Source: Welwitschia mirabilis (taxonomy: Eukaryota; Gnetophyta; Gnetopsida; Welwitschiales). From it: a stretch of 64,000 nucleotides of DNA. The translations under genes were made by a program, and so were the position numbers. The stretch is taken from contig JBOZIK010000001.1 in NCBI GenBank assembly GCA_051453625.1, forward strand, positions 213,093,323 to 213,157,322. The letters are read 5' to 3'. The notes under the pieces are model-generated. The model searched no databases, was not told the origin of the DNA, and saw only the letters and a list, made by a program, of their open reading frames with translations. This document shows, in pieces, positions 46,031 to 58,052 of this stretch; within the stretch, counting starts at the first letter, position 1, and each line of letters starts with the position of its first letter.

Positions 46031-49000
46031 TTCATCCTTTTTATTTCACTTTACTTTGTCTAATTATTCTTTATTCCTTGTTTTAAGCATTTTGATCTAA
46101 TTGGACATCTAGTGTTATGATATCCCATTATAATAGAGTTAAGCATGTTGACATGTAAAGGAGCTAGTACTACATTGTTAACAAGCATTTATAGTCCTAA
46201 TATAGTTGAGCATGATAAAAAATAAATCACTAGAGCTACATTACGAGTTAGTATTCATAGCCTTAATGTAGTTTACTAAATCCAATTTTTAACTGATTAG
46301 TAGATAATGTCTTTTTGGAGAGGAGATGTTTCATTTTATTTTAATAATACTTTTTATATTCAATAATTTTTTATGCACATAAAGGATTCATTGATTGACT
46401 AGCCTAATCAAGAAAAGTCTTATCCCCATAAAATGCTTTAAAAAATCATTAACTCAACACTAAAGTATATTCCACTTTAATTCAATCATATTTTCCAATT
46501 AGAACACTTTGAGTAGAATTAATCTTAATAAGTTAACTAAAAAATAAGCAATAATTAAAAAAATTCTAGAAAAATTTACAAGTAAACTAAAATTCTACCT
46601 AATTTCTAACAATAAGGTAATTACTTATTAATGTTTTATTTCATTAAGGGCTATCAACTAGGATTATCTAATCTTAGAAAGTCATGGGCAGATGGAAGGA
46701 AAGGGTGGCTAGGAAAATTTATTACGTGGTTAAGAAAAATGGAAAGAAATGAATAGTGGAATTTGTAATAATGATACTTTATTCAATTCTATAAGTGCAA
46801 TTTAAGATTTCCTACATAAAAATGTGTAAGATAGTGATTATACATGTAGTAATTATTGGGATTTTTAAGGCAAGAAAGGGCATCAAGAATAAATTTTTTT
46901 GATATTTTTAATTTTTAAAACAAAATCTACTCTATCAAGAAAATTTATTCTTAAGAAAAAAATGAAAATATAATTTAAAATCATACAATGAAACAGAAAA
47001 TATGTAGAAGGATTTTCCAAGGTGCTACCTACATCAAGGCTCAAAATGATGAATGCTAAGTTTGGATAATGAATTAAAATTTTGCAAGGCATTCAAAAAT
47101 GAGATATAATCACTGTAAACATTTATGCATGAATTTATAAAATTTTTAAGAACATTAACATTAGTAGTAAAATTAATGCATTCAAAATAAAAAAATATTT
47201 CATCCTTTATCCTTTTTATATCTACTTAATAACTCATGCAAAACATCATTTTGGATGAAGACAAAGATGAATTGGAAACCATAACAGAAGGTGAATGATC
47301 ATTAAGAGAAGTATTAGAAGATGTTTTCAAAGGTACAGAGGGTTTGTCTTTGACATTAATATTTGAATCTTACTTAAAAGGTAAAGATGAGAATGATATA
47401 ATTAGTTTCAAAGGTTGTTGAGAAAATGATAAATGTTTCTTAGAGAATGAATTTTAAAATGTTTCATAGCTAATGCTTTTCTCTTTATTAAAATTGCTAA
47501 GGGATTCTTCCTCAAGAGACAATGGTTGTGATTCAATGTCTTCCTTATTGATGTTATTTTCATCCTCTATTACATAGCTTTCTAATCGTAGTATCCTTTA
47601 AATCATTGCTCACTTATCATTGATTTATCATCATCAAGTGTATATAATCTTACTCTAAAGTATAACCTATATTCACATAGGTATTCATTCTCTGAGGCAT
47701 ATTAGAAGTTAAGATCCTCTTGGATATTCTCATGGATTTTATCATGGATTTCTTCAAGGATTTCATCCTCATCCATAAGCGATATTATTTTAATATCATC
47801 AGTTCTAGTCTCATTAATCATTTTAATGCTTTTAACACTTGTAGGTTAATGAAAGGTAGAGGATTATTTATTGGTAGTAATGGTTAAGAGTCCTAAAGAT
47901 TTGACCATTAATTTTAGCTATTTTTTAAAGGACTTTATCAATGTTTTTCTTAGTTTTGTTAGAGATTTTTTTTTAATTTTTTATATAAAATGAGAATAGA
48001 ATTGAAGTGTGTTAGAAAATGATCTAACATCACCTTCTAAAAACCTTTAAAAGGTATCTTTGAAGAAAGGTAAGATAGATTATTAGATATATGAAGATGA
48101 TGGATAGTAATCAAATCATGAAGAATATAAGAAGGAAATATGAAGGGTAGGGATTAAAGTATGATGAATATAAAAATGAGGATGAAGTATATAGATTGAG
48201 GTAATGGAATGTGTAGAATCAAGCTCTTGTCGATTGATATAAGAATCTTAAAACTAATCATCATAAAAAGACCAATCTAGGTATGAATGGGATCAAAGAT
48301 ACTATTCAAATATCTATCTAAGTTAAATGAAATTTTCTATAGTGCATTTGAGTTATTCATTATTCAAGAAAATATAGGGATAGATAGGTTGCTATTTAGA
48401 AGGTTTTTACAATAGGTTAGTAGCCTAATTCATTCATAAATTTTCGGAAATGGATTATAGTTTTAACTAAATATTCATGTTATCCTAATTTTTAGTAGTT
48501 TCATAAGAAGCTTATAAGTTGTAAAGGTTTAAAGAGTTCCTAAGATGATTTTAGGCAAGTTTTAGAGAATTTAGGATAGGATGTCTGGTATCATAGATTA
48601 GGAAAGGTAGTGGTACCAATTCTTTAATGAGAGATGGTTTGAAAAAGTATAAAGGTTCAGTTGATATCTATGTAATAAGTTGTAAGTTGTAGCGTTTAAA
48701 AAAGTTTTAGTAGAAATTAAAATAAACTTTAACTTAACTAAGTTAAACCTATGAAAATAATCACATATATTTTTAAATTTTTTAAAAGTTATATCAAAAA
48801 TAAAACAAAAAAAAAATTATAGAATCCAAAATTAATCAAAAAACATAAAAATAAACAAGAAAAATTGTTAGAGTTAAAAATCTAGTTTTTCTCCTTTTTT
48901 AAATCTTAGTTTTAGTTGCATTTATAAGAAATTTATTAAACCTAAAACACAAAATATCAGATACAAAAATGAATTTTTAAATTAGTAGAAAAACTAAACA

Positions 49001-49200
49001 GAAGTTAAAAAAAAAATTAGGTAGTTTAGTTTTTACTAGAAGAGGACTAGTACCCAGCACTAGAAGAAAAAGAGAATATAAAAATAAAAGAGAAAAGGGG
49101 TATCCCTAGAAATGAATCAGTACCCACACTAGGGGGAAAATCTAACAGAATAAATTACAAAAAGAAAATTGTGAACTCTTGAAAAGATGCTATACTAATA
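46031..49200 (-). mobile_element. Athila/Tat internal remnant between LTRs X2 and X3
   Basis: It starts with the 3' hairpin pair (46170-46275) and ends at a decayed PBS. The minus strand around 47640-47830 reads as a highly acidic coding-like stretch (MINETRTDDIKIISLMDED, then EILEEIHDKIHENIQED). This resembles the acidic linker region of some Athila gag-pol proteins. No RT or integrase motif is visible. Two near-identical segments at 49050-49085 and 49105-49135 carry TACCCAGCACTAG and TACCCACACTAGG, typical of a 5' leader. The element is internally deleted. Confidence 0.5.
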
Positions 49201-49219
49201 TCCCTAGAAACAACTCTAA
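49201..49219 (-). promoter_or_regulatory. Decayed primer-binding site of element X
   Basis: The + strand TCCCTAGAAACAACTCTAA lines up with the complement of the Athila/Tat site at 12 of 19 bases, most differences being transitions of the methylation-decay type. It lies next to the start of LTR X3. Confidence 0.45.
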
Positions 49220-49220
49220 A

Positions 49221-51935
49221 ATATATTCTATAGGTAGTAGCAAATAATGTTTTACAAAATATTAAAAAAAATCTAAATTGCAATAAAAATAAACAAACTA
49301 AAATTGAGAAATTAAGAAGAAATGATCTTTAGTTGGTAATGTAAGGAAATGGAAATGCTCTGAGGACCTAATCTATTTACCCAATTATTCACCCTTTTTT
49401 CAATGATTCCTATATTCTAAAACATGCACTAAAATTATCAAGTCATTAATGCTTAGCATGGAGGCATAATTACATCTAGAATATGAGTGTTAGTGATATA
49501 TTCACATCTCCTAAGACTTCATAGCTATTCATAAGTATGAAAAGTATGAACCAAATTGCATAAGATCCTGTAAATAATAGTAACTATGGTATAACAAAAC
49601 TAACCTTAAATAACTCATATGGTATGAAAAAACTTGACAATTAAGTAAGCTTTACCTAAAGATTGCTAATATCTATTTCTATGCATTACGAATAAATGAA
49701 TGAAATCTACTTAAGAACTAGTCCTACCTAAATATTACTAATACCAAATGACTTATGCATTAACAATGAAGGGATTCAAACCAATTATTATATTAAAAAT
49801 TTAAAATAAATATAAATTACATCAATTAGAAAAAAAGATTAAAAAAAAGAAACTTCTAAACTAGACTTAGATCATTTCACCCCCAAGAAAGATGATTAGA
49901 ATGCCATTACAACGTAGCCTATAAGTCTTCCTCATGTCAAGCTAATTAAAAGATTCGTTACAATAGGGGCTCAAGGCTCTTTTATTAATGCGTAAATGAT
50001 TGGAAAGCTTGCCATGATTATATTAGATGGGTATTTACATAAGTGTAGTTACTTAAGGAGGAAGTTATAAATATTTGGCATAGAGCCACAAGGAAAGATT
50101 CTTTATCATAGTATGTGAACATGGTAATGACATGTCTTCTAACTTATGATGCTCCCAATAGATTTCACATCATTTTTCTTCCATGTAATTATCCTCATTA
50201 TTTCCATATGTAACTGCAACATGTGAATTTGTACTTTTGTCATGTATCATTAGGTTTGAAGATGTATTCTAGATTACTTCTAACTTAGCCCATAATTTTA
50301 TTATGATGAATTTTCCCAATGGAAGTAGAAACATGAGCTTAGAGTAGGTTTTTCTTAGAAGGCCAATAGCGCTAATAGTCTTAGTTAGTGATGATAGCAT
50401 TTTGTATTAATAATCTTTCAATCTTGGTAGAGTTCTTCAAAAGCTACTAATTAACTTACTATTATTAGAAAAAACTCATATTACATCAAAACATGATAAA
50501 AAGATAAAAGACATTATTTTATGATATATCAATAAATTAAATATCTTTCTTTATCTAATATTGAAACTATACTTACTTTCAATGTCAATTTTTATTTGTA
50601 AATAAAAATAATGCAAAAGATAGATGGTAAAAGGCTTCAATTCTAACCTTTGATTTGTGGGTAGTTATATTATATAATATGGTGTTCCTAAAGGTAATCA
50701 TTTGATTAGGTTAAATGTTAGTTGCATTAGTTAGGCTTTGGTTGCCTCTTAAGAAAGATAGAAGGCAGTTAAGTGGTTCATTAACTCTTTACTAGATAAA
50801 AGTATATTAAAGGGACATCAGAAGTTGAGTGGATCATTTAAATTTTATTATTACTAAGAGAAGTTTTGTTGATTTTTATTTGAATTATCATAAGACGAGG
50901 AGGCCTATTCCCTTTGGGACTCATCATGGTATTAGTTTTACCATGTACTTATTAGATTAATAAAAGGATCCATATTGTTTAGGGGATTTCTACTTAATCT
51001 ACTTGACTAGTAATGGATTTAAGGCATGAAAAAATAGGTTCAGATAATTTTTAAAAAAGTTTTCATAGAGCCTATAAGATAGAGATGATTTTGGATTTTT
51101 ACAAAGTGTTTTGAGAAAATTTAATGGTCTTTTGAGCATACAGTCTAACAATGTAATGAGCAAAAGTAGTACAACTAATTAAAATGTAAATTAAATCTGT
51201 GAGAAAAATAGGTATTTTTAGAGATCTTATAGATAGATCAACATTATGAACAAATATAAAAACATCATAGAAACAAAAAACATGATCAAACATGCAATCA
51301 TAATCATGAGAAAAAATATATTTTTAAAAGTTAATGTAAAAAATAAGCAAAATAAAAAATTAAAATATGAATTAAAAAAATAGAAATCTATGCAAAGCAA
51401 GTTAAAAGTTTAATTCATCTTTTCCATCTTTAGTATTTAGTATTTGATAGATAAGATTCTATCCTATATCGTTTGCTAGAGGTTATCTTATATCATTAAG
51501 TAGACAATATTATGTCTTTTAACATTAGGTTAAATTGTTGTTAGTTAGCATTTAGTGGAGGTTATCTTATAATATTTGCTAAAGATCATCATATAGCTTT
51601 AGATGGAATATTCATCATGATGGGTACAATGTATGGCCTTTAAAGTTACATTCCTCTACCAAGTGGTGTTATTGCCTCATGTCTTTAATGCCATATTTGC
51701 ATGCCTCTATCACATGTTTTTCAATGCTACTGCTATGTGTTACTACCTTATGTCTCCATTGCCATAATTGTTTTATGTGAAATTGTATACGTCTTTCATC
51801 ACATGTTCCAAAACATGGTTAGAGATCTTGAATTATTACGAAGAAAATGTTTTATGATTAAAATGATTAAATTAACATTTTCATTTATAATAAATCTATT
51901 TAAAACGTGATATAAATGTCAATTTTTACATGTTA
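49221..51935 (-). mobile_element. Athila/Tat-type LTR (X3)
   Basis: Aligns with X2 from 49250 to 50640 and with X1 from 51420 to 51935. The text between (50640-51420) has no counterpart I could place. The right border is set where similarity with X1 (38060-38760) ends, near TTTTTACATGTTAACA at about 51920-51935. It carries the degraded 83-bp sub-repeat. Confidence 0.5.
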
Positions 51936-51939
51936 ACAT

Positions 51940-52748
51940 CATCCTCTACCTCATCTTAGTAAAGCCCTAATTCGATGTCTTCCTCAACTCCTAAACTATG
52001 CCTATAAGTAAATCTTGCATTTGTTGAACTATAATTGATTCTAAAATAGATCTAGAAACATGCTGCTACTATTACTTAGACTTTCTAAAAATATAAATGC
52101 TCATATTCTATGCGTATCTTAGAGACATCTATAAATGTAGCATCTTCTACTCATCTACTAGCTCAAGAAAGCTAAAGCATCAGAAGATGGCTCTAAGAAC
52201 GCATATAAATCTTAGTATTTAGATATGACATGCATCTAACATAAGTATTAAAATCCTCCATATAAAAACACTAAGTCCATCTACTCTTTTTATCAAAACA
52301 TGGTTAGAATGTGTGGATGTATGACCACGTAGTAACTATCATGAAAGAAAGAACTAATGTTATGGATTAGCCCTATATGCAAGATATTATATGCTATTGG
52401 AAGATGTATGATTAGTACTCTTCTCCTATTACTTACTACATCTAGTGGAATGTTTAGCATCATGTTATAAGCACATCTATCGTCCTCATCACCTACAAAA
52501 TGTATATAAACGTTGTTTAGGCCACTTAGTCTTTTTATTAAGGTGATGTGTCTTTGAAGAATAAAGACCTCATGACCATTAATCATCACTATGATCATAT
52601 CTCTCATATGATCTTTTGCATCTTGCCACATTTTAATGTGCATGAAGTCATAGAACTGATGGATCTCTGAAGTGTAATAGGGGATGCATGCATCTATTAT
52701 CCATCTCAACTATAACTTAATAACTCTATCATCTAGCTTAAGATCAAG
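51940..52748 (-). mobile_element. Athila-type LTR Y1, left part
   Basis: 52660-52748 matches 59200-59280 in LTR Y2 (AAGTGTAATAG, GATGCATGCATCTA, ATCCATCTCAA-TATAACTT). In Y2 the sequence continues, while here it is cut at 52748 by the Tekay LTR, so Y1 is interrupted. The remainder of Y1 resumes near 57100-57310. The left border is uncertain. Confidence 0.55.
52293..52709 (-). other. 138-residue open frame in LTR Y1
   Basis: This is an uninterrupted frame in very AT-rich DNA, where a stop is expected about every dozen codons. It has mixed composition with no low-complexity bias and reads MRWIIDACIPYYTSE at the start. LTR Y2 (59196-59260) encodes a related LRWILDA..IYYTLE in the same frame, with one stop, just before the gap edge. 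I do not recognise the product, and no known domain is visible. It may be the relic of a longer GC-rich frame that lost CpG without gaining stops, or chance. There is no evidence of expression. Confidence 0.4.
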
Positions 52749-54732
52749 TGTCACATCCATATTTTTCTTTAAAATTAGAAACCTTTCTAGTAATTTAGAT
52801 AAGTCATTAAATATTAGAAAAATGTAATGATTATAATAAGTCTAGTTCCAAAGTATGTAAAAACAATGATTTTGAGATAAAAGCAATGATAAACTAGATA
52901 TTTGCATGATTATTTATTTAAAGTATTTTGAAAGATTAAACTTATAGTTATGTCTTAAGTTAATTAATTGGAAGATTGAGTAAACTGAAATTTTTTTTAT
53001 GCATGAGTTTTATTTGTGAAAGTTGAATACTTCACTTATCATGGAGTTATTATCTAGTTTATTTTGAGTCCACTATCGATTATGCATGACTTTTTATTTG
53101 ATGCAGTTAACCACTAGATTTCTCGATGCATGTAGATTTTTGAGCTACAGCTTAACATTAATTCTCTTATCTTATTCATGCAATGATATTTACGTGTGAT
53201 CTTAAGTATTTGTTCATATTAATTATTGCTTCATGTAGTTAAAGTGATTTATTAGATGATGTTTTAGTCTTGTTCACACCTAATGTTCAGACTTGGAAAG
53301 GAAAGATTAAAGAAACCTGAACTACTTGTTGAATCTAAACCTTATTGTCGGACCTATTAGTAGTCCTATGTTATAAATACTCGAGTCCCCCAATCATTAG
53401 AGTCATAAGAGTTCATCTTGCGACTTGATTGTGTGGAGCCAGAATTAGATAGAAGTACTTAGATTTTGCTAAGTAGGTGTGGTCCATAACCCCTCTCTTT
53501 TAATATTTGTATATTATGCTTTTTTTGGTATATGCAAATTGAATGTTGTATTGTGGCTTGTATGCTTGTGTATGTATTGTGATGTGTCAAGTTATCTTGT
53601 AAATTCTACAACTCTTGTGTCTATTTTCTATGAATCTTCTTGAGTTTGAGTTTGTCAACACCTTATAAAACCCTAAGTGGACTTATTGTTAACCTTGTAA
53701 TGTATCTTTCTTGACTAGCCTTTCTGAGAGACTTGTACTTGAGTTTTTTGATGACCGATAACCTATGTGAATTAAATTAAAAACTTAATACTGGCTAGGG
53801 TAATCACATGTATGGACTTCAAAGAGTGTAAATCTTTGTTGGGAGTTCCAAGGCCATGGGACCGGACTACCAGGGCCAAAAAGGGAAGATTGTGCACATC
53901 TTTATGATTTTTACCCCCTTCCTAGCAGGGTGCATGATGGATTACTTATTTGTAATGGAATAACTATAAACAACATAATGAAAATAGATTGTGGTCTTGG
54001 TCATGTCCTTTGTTGTGAACCCTTTCCTTGTCTTGGGTACCTTCCTTCCCAACCTGTTCCTTGTCATGGGCCACACTGGGAGCTGTGATGATTTAGTTCT
54101 TATACCACCTGTGCTTGTGTAGAAAATTTTGCATGCAGGGAAGCTGAGAAAAACCAATAAATGTGTTGTTATATTCATATCACTTCCATGTTATTTCTGT
54201 AGTTATGTGAAAGTGTTGTATTGCTTTTGTTATAGTTTTTGCATGGCATGTATTTCAGCTAGAGTCAGTTAAGTTATTACGTGTCTGTTATGAGAGTGTC
54301 CTGTACTAAGACCCATATATCATTAATAAAAGTGTGTTTAAATTATTACTATCTAATTTGTCTCACGGTATTTCAGCTTTCATGGTGGTTTCTTATTTAC
54401 ATCTTTCTGCTCATATGTGTTATAACAAATATTTACTACTTAATATTATGAAATGATATGAAGTTTTCCTTTTGAAAGGATCTTAAAATTTTTAGGAGTT
54501 TAACAATTAGAATACCTTCTTTACACAAGCATTAAGCACACATTTATCTTAGTCAATCTGGATTTATTAATTATTTTATCAAGTATTTCACAAATAAATG
54601 GCAAAGTTAAGATTAATGAAGGAAAAGTTAACTAAAGTTATATATATGAAACAATTGAAGTTGTCTGGGCATAAACTAGGCATTCATCGTTAATTGTTTA
54701 AACATCATCTCTCTAATTTATATCAAGTTATC

Positions 54733-54800
54733 TTTGGGTTAATTGGTTATTCGATATTGTTGTTAAATGAGAGTTCTAGAGTTCTACCCCCAGTTAGAAA
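54733..54800 (+). repeat. tRNA-like / B-box-like segment, left of island
   Basis: Begins TTGGGTTAATTGG and ends AGAGTTCTACCCCC. The last part resembles a B box and the arm before it a degenerate tRNA 3' half. A similar segment lies right of the island at 56243-56312. No full cloverleaf can be drawn. Confidence 0.4.
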
Positions 54801-54904
54801 AGTACTTTTTTTTTGAAAACCTTATTTTTATTTGCCTAGCCTTGACACGTCATCAATTATTTTAATTGCTAATGGTTGAACACTAAAATTCTAATAAATC
54901 TTTT

Positions 54905-56215
54905 TTTGAGACGGCGTTCTCCTTATGCGTTCCATCCACTACCTTTCCCACCGCTAAGGTCGTATTAATCCATGTGCCCTGCGCCTCCTTTTGCTGTTGC
55001 TGCTGACCCGTCTATGGACACCTTACCACCGTTGGTCACTCCTCTGCCTGCATTCTTCTGAAGCCTGCGCCCTTAGCCAGTACCTGTGTCCGCTGACACT
55101 CCTGGCAACCCCCTATCTGCATCCACTGGCTTTTGTGCCTGTGCTCACACTTAGTCTCCGTAAGGACTGCGCCTGCGCCCTTAGCCTCCCTTCTATGTGC
55201 ATCCTTGCTTTATTATTAGTCCACGCCTGCATCCCACTTCTTTGGCCCCCTTTCCATTACGAATCCCCCTTCACGACGACCTGCAAAACATATCTCCGCC
55301 ATGTGCTTACCCCACGGTATGTACTCTTGATCTCCGCCGGTTCCTCTCCCCATTGTTTTCACTACATTTGCTCTACTCAGCACTCCACCACGGCTTGTGT
55401 TTAGCTTCCACCTTTCCTCTGTTAATCATCTATCCACTTCCTCTTCTAACTCTCTATAAGTACCTTCACCAGCGCTCCGAGTTGTGGACTCACCGTTGCT
55501 ATGCCGACCTGCGTGTTAGTCGTAGTTCCCGGGTGGCTTGCTTCCCTATCCGCGCCTTCTCATCACCGCCTTATGCTATTATACGCCTTTGCCTGCACCC
55601 AACGCTATGGCTACTCTCTGACCGTTTCAGCCTTCTCTGCATCCGCTATCCTTGTTGCTCCTACACTCACTGTGCATCCACATTCTGGTCCCTGTGCGCC
55701 GCCTTCTTGATGTTGCTGCCTTCCTCCTGCCCTATCTCCTCCATGATCAAGTGCTCTGAGCTTCCCCTGCATTTCATATTCCTGCCTGATGAGGCCTCGT
55801 GTCATGTTAGCATAGCTCTCTGCTCTTCGCTTGCGCTCTGTCGGATCTTTTCCTTGCACCCACTACGCGTCTGACTATGGTTCTCCCCTATGAACGTTCT
55901 GCTCTGATGCCTCATCACCTCTTCCCTCTGCTTTGCAACACCTCTTACAATGCATCATGCTTGCCATCCGTGTACTGCTTTGCATCCCATCCAGTGTCGT
56001 TCAGTCCTCAGAAATGCCTCGCCTACGCTTCTTTTTTGTCGCCTACCCACACCAACAGTTTGCTTTCTAGTTGCCCCGCCTATGCCGATCACGTCCAGCC
56101 TACATGTTGGCACCCTCCAACCATTTTCTTAAGTCGCTTCCACCAAACTCTATTCTGCTGTTTCTGACTCGCATACTTGTTTACTGTTCTTGTTATCCCA
56201 GTAAACTCCCTTTCG
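54905..56215 (+). promoter_or_regulatory. GC- and CpG-rich, pyrimidine-biased island
   Basis: About 1.3 kb in which GC content jumps to roughly half and CpG becomes common (GAGACGGCG at the left edge, then many CCGC and ACG words). The flanks are AT-rich and CpG-poor. The + strand is strongly C/T-biased. Overlapping open frames of 137, 225, 96 and 69 residues (+) and 82 residues (-) occur here, but they are cysteine/leucine/proline-rich, overlap each other in several frames and show no domain. They follow from the low stop density. The island may be the promoter/U3-R part of the LTR, or a separate insertion: read on the minus strand it ends with A7 after GCCGTCTC. Confidence 0.6.
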
Positions 56216-56242
56216 TTATGAACTCAACAAACTATAGGTTTT

Positions 56243-56312
56243 GATGGTTGCTTAACTAGTTAACGGTCTTCCATTAGAGTAGAGGTGGAAAGGTTCCGAG
56301 TTCAATTCCTTT
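56243..56312 (+). repeat. tRNA-like / B-box-like segment, right of island
   Basis: Reads GATGGTTGCTTAACTAGTTA at the start and GGTTCCGAGTTCAATTCC at the end, again with a B-box-like core. It shares the GTTC-GAGTTC-CC pattern with 54733-54800 and is in the same orientation. Confidence 0.4.
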
Positions 56313-56900
56313 AAATGCTAACTGATCCTATTTTATATGTTTAACTATTAATATATTAAAGATTATGAGATACTAATTTAACATAAACAAAAAAATACAC
56401 ATTCAGCTCATATGAAGCATAGCTACTTCACAGCTAATATAACTATCTAGGCTAAATTCATAACCCTAATAATACTTTGGCATTCAATAAACTACTAGAT
56501 CAAGCTAGGACATTAGCTATTAGTTCTTGCTATATGAATTACACCATAGCATTGTTACCTTGTTAACTAGTAAAATGGTAAGGATTAATAAGCTCACTCT
56601 AAATACCCTATATGGCTTTTATATCCTCTAAAATCTTGTGTGATTTCAAGTTGACTTTCTCACTCATTCGATATGAGTCTTATGAAATCCCTATGTCTTC
56701 TTGTACTACCTCATCTTAGGTATGAATTCATTATCATTTATCTAAGTCTGAGTTTGTAAATCCCTTATATTCTCACAAGGGCCCTGTTTTCTAAGCCTTG
56801 GTAACTAGTGAATTCTCAAAAAAATTTAAGGATGTCATACTGATAATAATCGATTAAACCCTATTGTTCATGCATGAATGTCAAATTTGAGGACGTTACA

Positions 56901-56916
56901 TTTTGATATCAGAGCT
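56901..56916 (+). promoter_or_regulatory. Tekay primer-binding site
   Basis: TTTTGATATCAGAGCT directly follows the LTR end GTTACA. It differs from TGGTATCAGAGC by one G-to-A change. Initiator tRNA-Met is the usual primer for this lineage. Confidence 0.8.
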
Positions 56917-57099
56917 TAGGTGGTGATTTTCCTTGGCCAAAAAGTTGATCAAGCTATGATAAGTATCAGTTCTATCCTTGAAGTTAAGATCCCCCTCTTC
57001 TTGTATCTACCTCCTAAACATATGTTAAATTTTTAAAAATTATTTTGAAAACCTTATGCTTGGGAACCTCTTGGTATTGTGTTAGTCTATTAATTTAGG

Positions 57100-58052
57100 T
57101 ATGCTCATCCATGGGTTGAATGCTTAGATCGTTTCTACATTCTTTGATGTTGAATGAGACTACTCCCTTTTCCATGTCTGTTATTTTATGCTATGTAGTT
57201 ATTGTATATCCGAAGAGCATACAAATTCTCCATGACTTGTTTAAGCTACTCAATGCATATCATAGATTGTGCCTTACTTAATGTAACTAAATCCTATCAC
57301 TATTTATAGAGAGGCTTTTGCCTTTACCTTAACCTATGTAGATTGTGCCCGAGTACATGACTTGTTAAAACTACTCAATGCATATCATACAAAGTAAAAA
57401 CATGATATAATATCCACCATCTAATATTCATCATAAAAATTAAACATTTCCCTTCAAAAATTTAAAAATTGATATAAAATCTCAAAAATTCATCTCAACC
57501 TTCTCCCTTTCCCCTGTTCCACCCCACTACCTTGATGGAAAATAGGGTTAAAACCTTGCTACTTTAGCTATCATCTAGTACATCATATAAATAATATCAT
57601 TAACATGAGTTACAAAAAAAGATGAATTTCATCTACCTTGTCATTTGGATGACATAGTGAATGATAGACTTTTAAAGAGATTAGCAGCTTTATTTATTTG
57701 TTTATTTATTTATTAATAAAATTAAGGTTCATATGATTTAAGATAGAAGTGAACAGGTCCTATGAACTTTCTTACTAAGCTAAAAAGATGAAACTTGATA
57801 AAGTAACTAGATGACTATGACAGTGCTTGGGAAGAGAAGATGATGAAAATCTGATTATGATTTTTATTAAAGTGTGATATGCATTGTGGGTTAAAAAAAA
57901 AGTAAAGGACTGAGAAGAATGATATCAAGGAAGATTAAGATGATGTCGTCCTCCTTATCATTCAAGAGATAACATGGTGGATAACACTCAATAATCACCA
58001 TTTTGTAGATGTAAAAAGATAAGTACTTAAGCAAATAAGTTTTGTTAAGACA
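57100..58052 (-). mobile_element. LTR Y1, right part, before gap
   Basis: 57310-58040 aligns with 59340-60560 of Y2 (for example the ATAATCACCATTTT text near 57990 and 60505). A direct duplication of about 124 bp is present: CATGACTTG..TACTCAATGCATATCATA at 57233-57264 and again at 57357-57390. The motif GTCATTTGGATGACATAGTG at 57640-57659 belongs to the shared palindrome set. Confidence 0.6.

Larger units (their letters stand above)
52749..56900 (+). mobile_element. Tekay-type 5' LTR, 4.15 kb
   Basis: It starts TGTCACATCC (family TGTCACGTCC) and ends GGACGTTACA, directly followed by a primer-binding site. Near 54080-54115 the text around GGGCCACACTGGGAGCTGTG corresponds to 2705-2735 and 4825-4855 in the other Tekay-like LTRs, so the families are related. 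It inserted into LTR Y1. The right end of the insertion is not clear: only about 200 bp of internal sequence follow the PBS before Y1-like text returns. Most of the LTR is AT-rich, but the centre holds a distinct GC-rich island. Confidence 0.8.

Noticed and set aside
55611-55859. 82-residue minus-strand frame as a gene
   Set aside because: Antisense to the same biased island. It looks more protein-like than the + frames but matches no family I know.
54991-55874. Overlapping open frames of 137 and 225 residues as a protein-coding gene
   Set aside because: Several overlapping frames are open at once, the products are C/L/P/S-rich without any domain, and pyrimidine bias with high GC removes stop codons. 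No start context, splice or family support.
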